From: UBA6522 sp965237785
GTDB taxonomy: Bacteria > Pseudomonadota > Gammaproteobacteria > Steroidobacterales > Rariloculaceae
DNA length: 64,000 nucleotides
Assembly: GCA_965237785.1 (NCBI GenBank)
Contig: OZ250159.1
Coordinates: forward strand, 2,356,001-2,420,000
Direction: 5' to 3'
In this document: positions 61,071 to 64,000 of the stretch, in pieces
Numbering within the stretch: position 1 is the stretch's first letter
Layout of the letters: every line of letters starts with the position of its first letter
Translations under genes and position numbers: made by a program
The notes under the pieces: generated by a model
Seen by the model: the letters and a program-made list of their open reading frames with translations, nothing else
Told to the model about the DNA's origin: nothing
Database searches by the model: none

Positions 61071-62164
61071 GCACAATCGACCGAAGAAAGTTCTTAGGCT
61101 CGACCGCGCTCGCAATGAGCGGGCTGGGTCTCCTCCCCGCCCGCAGCCAAACCCCCAACTTCTCCGGCCGCATCATCGAACTCATCATCCCCTTCAAGGA
61201 GGGCGGCGGATCCGACACCTGGGGACGCTTCAATGCCCCGTTCCTTTCACGCTACCTCCCGGGCCAGCCCACCGTGGTGGTGCGCAACGTCCCGGGCGGC
61301 AACTCCATCGCCGGCGCCAACCGCTTCGCCGCGCGCGCCCGGCCGGACGGGCTCTCGGTGCTGGGCACGTCCGCGTCCACCCAGTTTCCCTATCTCATGG
61401 ACGATCCCCGGGTCCGATACGAGTATCGGGACTGGCGCGTCCTGATGGCCTACGGCACGGGCGGGGTCGTCTACGTTTCCGCCGATCTCGGCATCGCCGA
61501 CGCAATGGGCCTCGGCCGGATCGCCGACCGGGAACTTCTCTACGGCAGCCAGGGGCCCACGTCGCTGGACCTGGTCCCGGTACTGGGGTTCGGGCTCCTC
61601 GGGCTGAACGTCCGGCCCATCTTCGGGATGAGCGGGCGCGGCGCCGGGCGGCTCTCATTCGAACGGGGCGAGGTCAATATCGACTACCAGACCTCCACCG
61701 CCTACCTGCGCAACGTGGTGCCGCTCATCGAGCAGGGCGACGCCGTGCCGCTGTTCTCGTGGGGCGCACTCGACGGCGGCGGGAACCTGATCCGCGACCC
61801 CACGTTCCCGGATCTGCCCCACTACGGGGAAGCCTACGAACTGCTGCATGGCGAACCGCCGAGCGGCCCCGGCTGGGAGAGCTGGTTCGCCTTCTTCACT
61901 GCGGGATTCCCGGCGCAGAAGCTGCTCGTTGCGCCCGCGGACACCCCGGACGAGATCGTTCTCGCCTACGAGGACGCGGTGCACGCCATGCGCGAGGACC
62001 CCGAATACATCGCCAGAAAGCCCGCGGCGCTCGGCACCTACGAGCAAGTGACCGGGCCCGCGGCGCAGAGAATCTACGAACTGGCCACGGACGTACCGCA
62101 AAGCGCGCGCACCTGGGTCAGGACGTGGCTCAAGGATGAATTCCGCGTAAACCTCGAGGCCTGA
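61067..62164 (+). CDS. Tat-exported TctC-type substrate-binding protein
   Basis: 365-residue periplasmic binding protein of the tripartite tricarboxylate transporter class. It opens with a twin-arginine signal (DRRKFLGSTALAMSGLGLLPA), then the TctC-like start IIELIIPFKEGGGSDTWGR and NVPGGNSIAGANRFAA. The start is TTG at 61067, with GAGAGGAAG upstream; the longer frame from 60881 runs through relic DNA. The TctA and TctB membrane subunits are not in the window. A 114-bp piece of this gene is duplicated at 54322. Confidence 0.88.
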   Translation: MSTIDRRKFLGSTALAMSGLGLLPARSQTPNFSGRIIELIIPFKEGGGSDTWGRFNAPFLSRYLPGQPTVVVRNVPGGNSIAGANRFAARARPDGLSVLGTSASTQFPYLMDDPRVRYEYRDWRVLMAYGTGGVVYVSADLGIADAMGLGRIADRELLYGSQGPTSLDLVPVLGFGLLGLNVRPIFGMSGRGAGRLSFERGEVNIDYQTSTAYLRNVVPLIEQGDAVPLFSWGALDGGGNLIRDPTFPDLPHYGEAYELLHGEPPSGPGWESWFAFFTAGFPAQKLLVAPADTPDEIVLAYEDAVHAMREDPEYIARKPAALGTYEQVTGPAAQRIYELATDVPQSARTWVRTWLKDEFRVNLEA

Positions 62165-62367
62165 TCGTTGTCCGAGTCGCTCGGCGCGCGGATCGGGTAA
62201 CGGGGCCTCGAATCGTGAGACCGGTGCCTACTGCATTGGGGCCGAGAAAAGATAACCAATCCGGCAAATCGCGCGTTTACTTTACTTTTTTGGAAGAAAA
62301 ATATAACTGAACCGTCGGTATGGGCGTATAGTTACCTTTTCAATCGCGGTCCTGGAAGGGAGTCATC

Positions 62368-64000
62368 ATGACGTTCAGCGTTCGCGGAACGGAACCGATC
62401 GACGCGCTTGTTGAGCAAGCGCTGCATCGATTGTCGCAAGGCGAGCCGCCCGAACGCATCGAACTGGAGCGGCTGGACTTCAAGGAAGAGCCGGGCCGAC
62501 GAGGTTCCGATGGGACCGTTTCCCCTGGCGGGACGACCAATGAGCACGCCGCCGCGCACTTGGCGGCGGAAATGGCTTGCATGGCGAACACTCCAGGCGG
62601 CGGCGCGGTCATTGTAGGCGTCTCCGACGATGGCGCCCGGATAGGTACACGACTCGACGCGGACTGGCTCCGCCATCGCATCTGGGAGCTCACCTCGCAT
62701 CAACTGACGATCGCGGTCCGCGAGGAACGTCTTGACGAATGCCGCCTCTTGATCCTGACCTGCATCGAGGCACTCGCGCCCGTCCGCTACCGCAGGAAGC
62801 TGCGGTGGCGGGTGGGTACCAACTGCGTCGAAGTCGATCCGGTCGTCTGGCAATCGAGGATGCTGGAGAGGGTCGGCTTCGACTGGTCGGATCAGCCGTC
62901 CGGCCAGACCCTGGACGATGTGAGCCCGGCCGCCATCGAGGTTGCCCGGCGTTACCTGCGGGACGCCAACGGCGACGACTCCGCCACCAGCCTGACCAAC
63001 GCCACGGACGCCGATCTCCTCCGGCGGCTGAATCTGGTCAAGGGCTCGCGCGAGCTCACCAACGCCGGATCGCTGCTGTTCGTGGCGACTCCGTGGCCGG
63101 CCGTCGACTACATTCGCCGCGACCTGCCGGGAGGCGACAGCACGCTTCGCATTGAGGGCGCCGGGCCGCTGCTCGTGCAAGTGCGCGAGATCGAACAGGC
63201 GAGCCAGGTGGCCAATCGCGTGACGCACACGGCCGAGGGCTTCGCCCACGGCAGGCTCCGGGCGATCCCTCCCAGGACGCTGCGCGAGGCCATCGTGAAC
63301 GGTCTCGTCCACCGCGACTGGCTGGCGCCGCGGCCCACCGTCATCGAGCACATCGGCGACACGCTGACCGTGACCTCGCCGGGTGGGTTCGTGGGCGGCG
63401 TGACGCCCGACAACATCATCACCCACCCGGCGGTCCCCCGCTATCGAAACCTGTCCGAGTCCATGGCCTCTCTGGGTCTGGCCGAGCGAGAGGGGATCGG
63501 GGTCGACAGGATGGTGCGGGACATGCTCGCCATCGGGCGGCCCGCGCCGGTGATCGCGGAGATCGATGGACCCTACGTGCGAGTCGCGCTGCTCGGCGGC
63601 ACCCCCGATATCGCCGTCGTCGACTTCGTGTCTGCGCTGACCCCAGCGTGGGCCGGCAGCGTGGAGTCGCTTCTGTTGATAGAACACCTGACCCGGAACG
63701 GTTGGGTGGACGCGGAGTCTGCGACTCCGTTTCTCCAGCGATCTTCGGTGGAGGAAGCCGACGAGGCGATCCGCCGACTGGCGGATGCGCGCCTGGTCGC
63801 CGGCGGTTCGGCCTCCGTGATTACGCGCGTGCAGGGGATCCCCCCGCACCAACCGGTTGCCTTTCGTCTATCCGGCTCGGTCCGGGACCGGCTCGCTCAC
63901 CGGCTCGCTACGCTACGTGCCCCCGAAGGCCGCGAAGCGCTGGTTCTGGACTGGAGCCGTGCCCGGGAACGTGTCTCCTCGACCGAGGTTGCCGACCTGA
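62368..64000 (+). CDS. AlbA_2/Schlafen-type ATP-binding protein (cut by window edge)
   Basis: Frame open for 544 codons from the ATG at 62368 to the right edge, with GGAAGGG about 9 bases upstream. The N-terminal domain looks like the AlbA_2 (Schlafen-like) DNA/RNA-binding fold (LDFKEEPGRRGS, then ACMANTPGGGAVIVGVSDDG). The middle has the HATPase_c_4-type motif LREAIVNGLVHRDWLAP and a later GLAEREGIGVDRMV. Such proteins are annotated as RecG-like helicase or transcriptional regulators, although they lack helicase motifs. A C-terminal winged-helix part is beginning. AT-rich sequence upstream (62270-62340) probably contains its promoter. Confidence 0.85.
   Translation, partial: MTFSVRGTEPIDALVEQALHRLSQGEPPERIELERLDFKEEPGRRGSDGTVSPGGTTNEHAAAHLAAEMACMANTPGGGAVIVGVSDDGARIGTRLDADWLRHRIWELTSHQLTIAVREERLDECRLLILTCIEALAPVRYRRKLRWRVGTNCVEVDPVVWQSRMLERVGFDWSDQPSGQTLDDVSPAAIEVARRYLRDANGDDSATSLTNATDADLLRRLNLVKGSRELTNAGSLLFVATPWPAVDYIRRDLPGGDSTLRIEGAGPLLVQVREIEQASQVANRVTHTAEGFAHGRLRAIPPRTLREAIVNGLVHRDWLAPRPTVIEHIGDTLTVTSPGGFVGGVTPDNIITHPAVPRYRNLSESMASLGLAEREGIGVDRMVRDMLAIGRPAPVIAEIDGPYVRVALLGGTPDIAVVDFVSALTPAWAGSVESLLLIEHLTRNGWVDAESATPFLQRSSVEEADEAIRRLADARLVAGGSASVITRVQGIPPHQPVAFRLSGSVRDRLAHRLATLRAPEGREALVLDWSRARERVSSTEVADL

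Noticed and set aside
62332..63852. 506-codon minus-strand open frame
   Set aside because: It mirrors the AlbA_2-type gene. The plus-strand frame is open to the window end, has a Shine-Dalgarno and recognisable motifs; the minus frame has none.

Overview
The window is about 64 kb of GC-rich DNA, by eye a little over 60% GC. It comes from an aerobic, probably free-living or host-associated gammaproteobacterium. Pointers are the engB / cytochrome c4 / dsbA neighbourhood with a convergent polA, a tatABC operon, LptM next to lysis-type lipoprotein signals, a YadGH-type ABC exporter, and an arginine cluster built around an N-acetylornithine-type carbamoyltransferase as in Xanthomonadales and relatives. 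No tRNA, rRNA, CRISPR array or complete transposon was seen. Species cannot be told from the sequence alone.

Region 1 (1-12.9 kb) is core physiology. It holds an azurin - ctaC (diheme-fused subunit II) - ctaD terminal oxidase operon running off the left edge, dtd, tatABC followed by two unrelated oligopeptide transporters (POT and OPT), a methionine-type aminotransferase, and the cytochrome c4-dsbA operon divergent from engB.

Region 2 (12.9-16.6 kb) lies between the convergent core genes engB and polA, a spot that in E. coli holds Spot 42 and in Pseudomonas holds ErsA. Next to engB, on the polA strand, there is a compact sRNA-like unit with a sigma-E-type promoter, two C-rich-loop hairpins and a terminator. 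Between it and polA sits a lower-GC insert with a 5'-truncated fic gene and a tightly coupled three-gene operon: TIGR04255 family protein, HTH regulator, and a protein of unknown function.

Region 3 (16.6-27.8 kb) holds polA and then one long minus-strand operon, argR-argG-(P-loop protein)-argC-argD-argF'-argB-argH-lptM, joined by overlaps or short gaps. It appears built for arginine synthesis through acetylated intermediates. The deacetylase and the acetylglutamate synthase are not in the window.

Region 4 (27.9-51.9 kb) contains a carboxylesterase, an NRDE protein, a divergent FlhC-like/FlhD-like regulator pair without flagellar genes, YadGH, a TSUP permease, a DctPQM TRAP transporter, an HMG-CoA synthase-like protein with a ferredoxin, a GntR-controlled RND efflux operon with twin operators, a BNR-repeat lipoprotein, an amidase, a large AsmA protein, a DUF4159 protein and an M23 peptidase.

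Region 5 (51.9-64 kb) is an accessory and decaying zone. It has a lower-GC alcohol dehydrogenase/acyl-CoA dehydrogenase pair, a sulfatase, a DUF433/DUF5615 toxin-antitoxin pair, a Fic protein with repeated operators, a Tat-exported TctC-type binding protein, and a Schlafen/AlbA_2-type ATP-binding protein cut by the right edge. Scattered among them are relics: a 114-bp second copy of tctC, two relics of a TcuA-like flavoprotein, a MetE-like fragment, an internally deleted phosphoesterase, and a truncated gene fused at a visible breakpoint.
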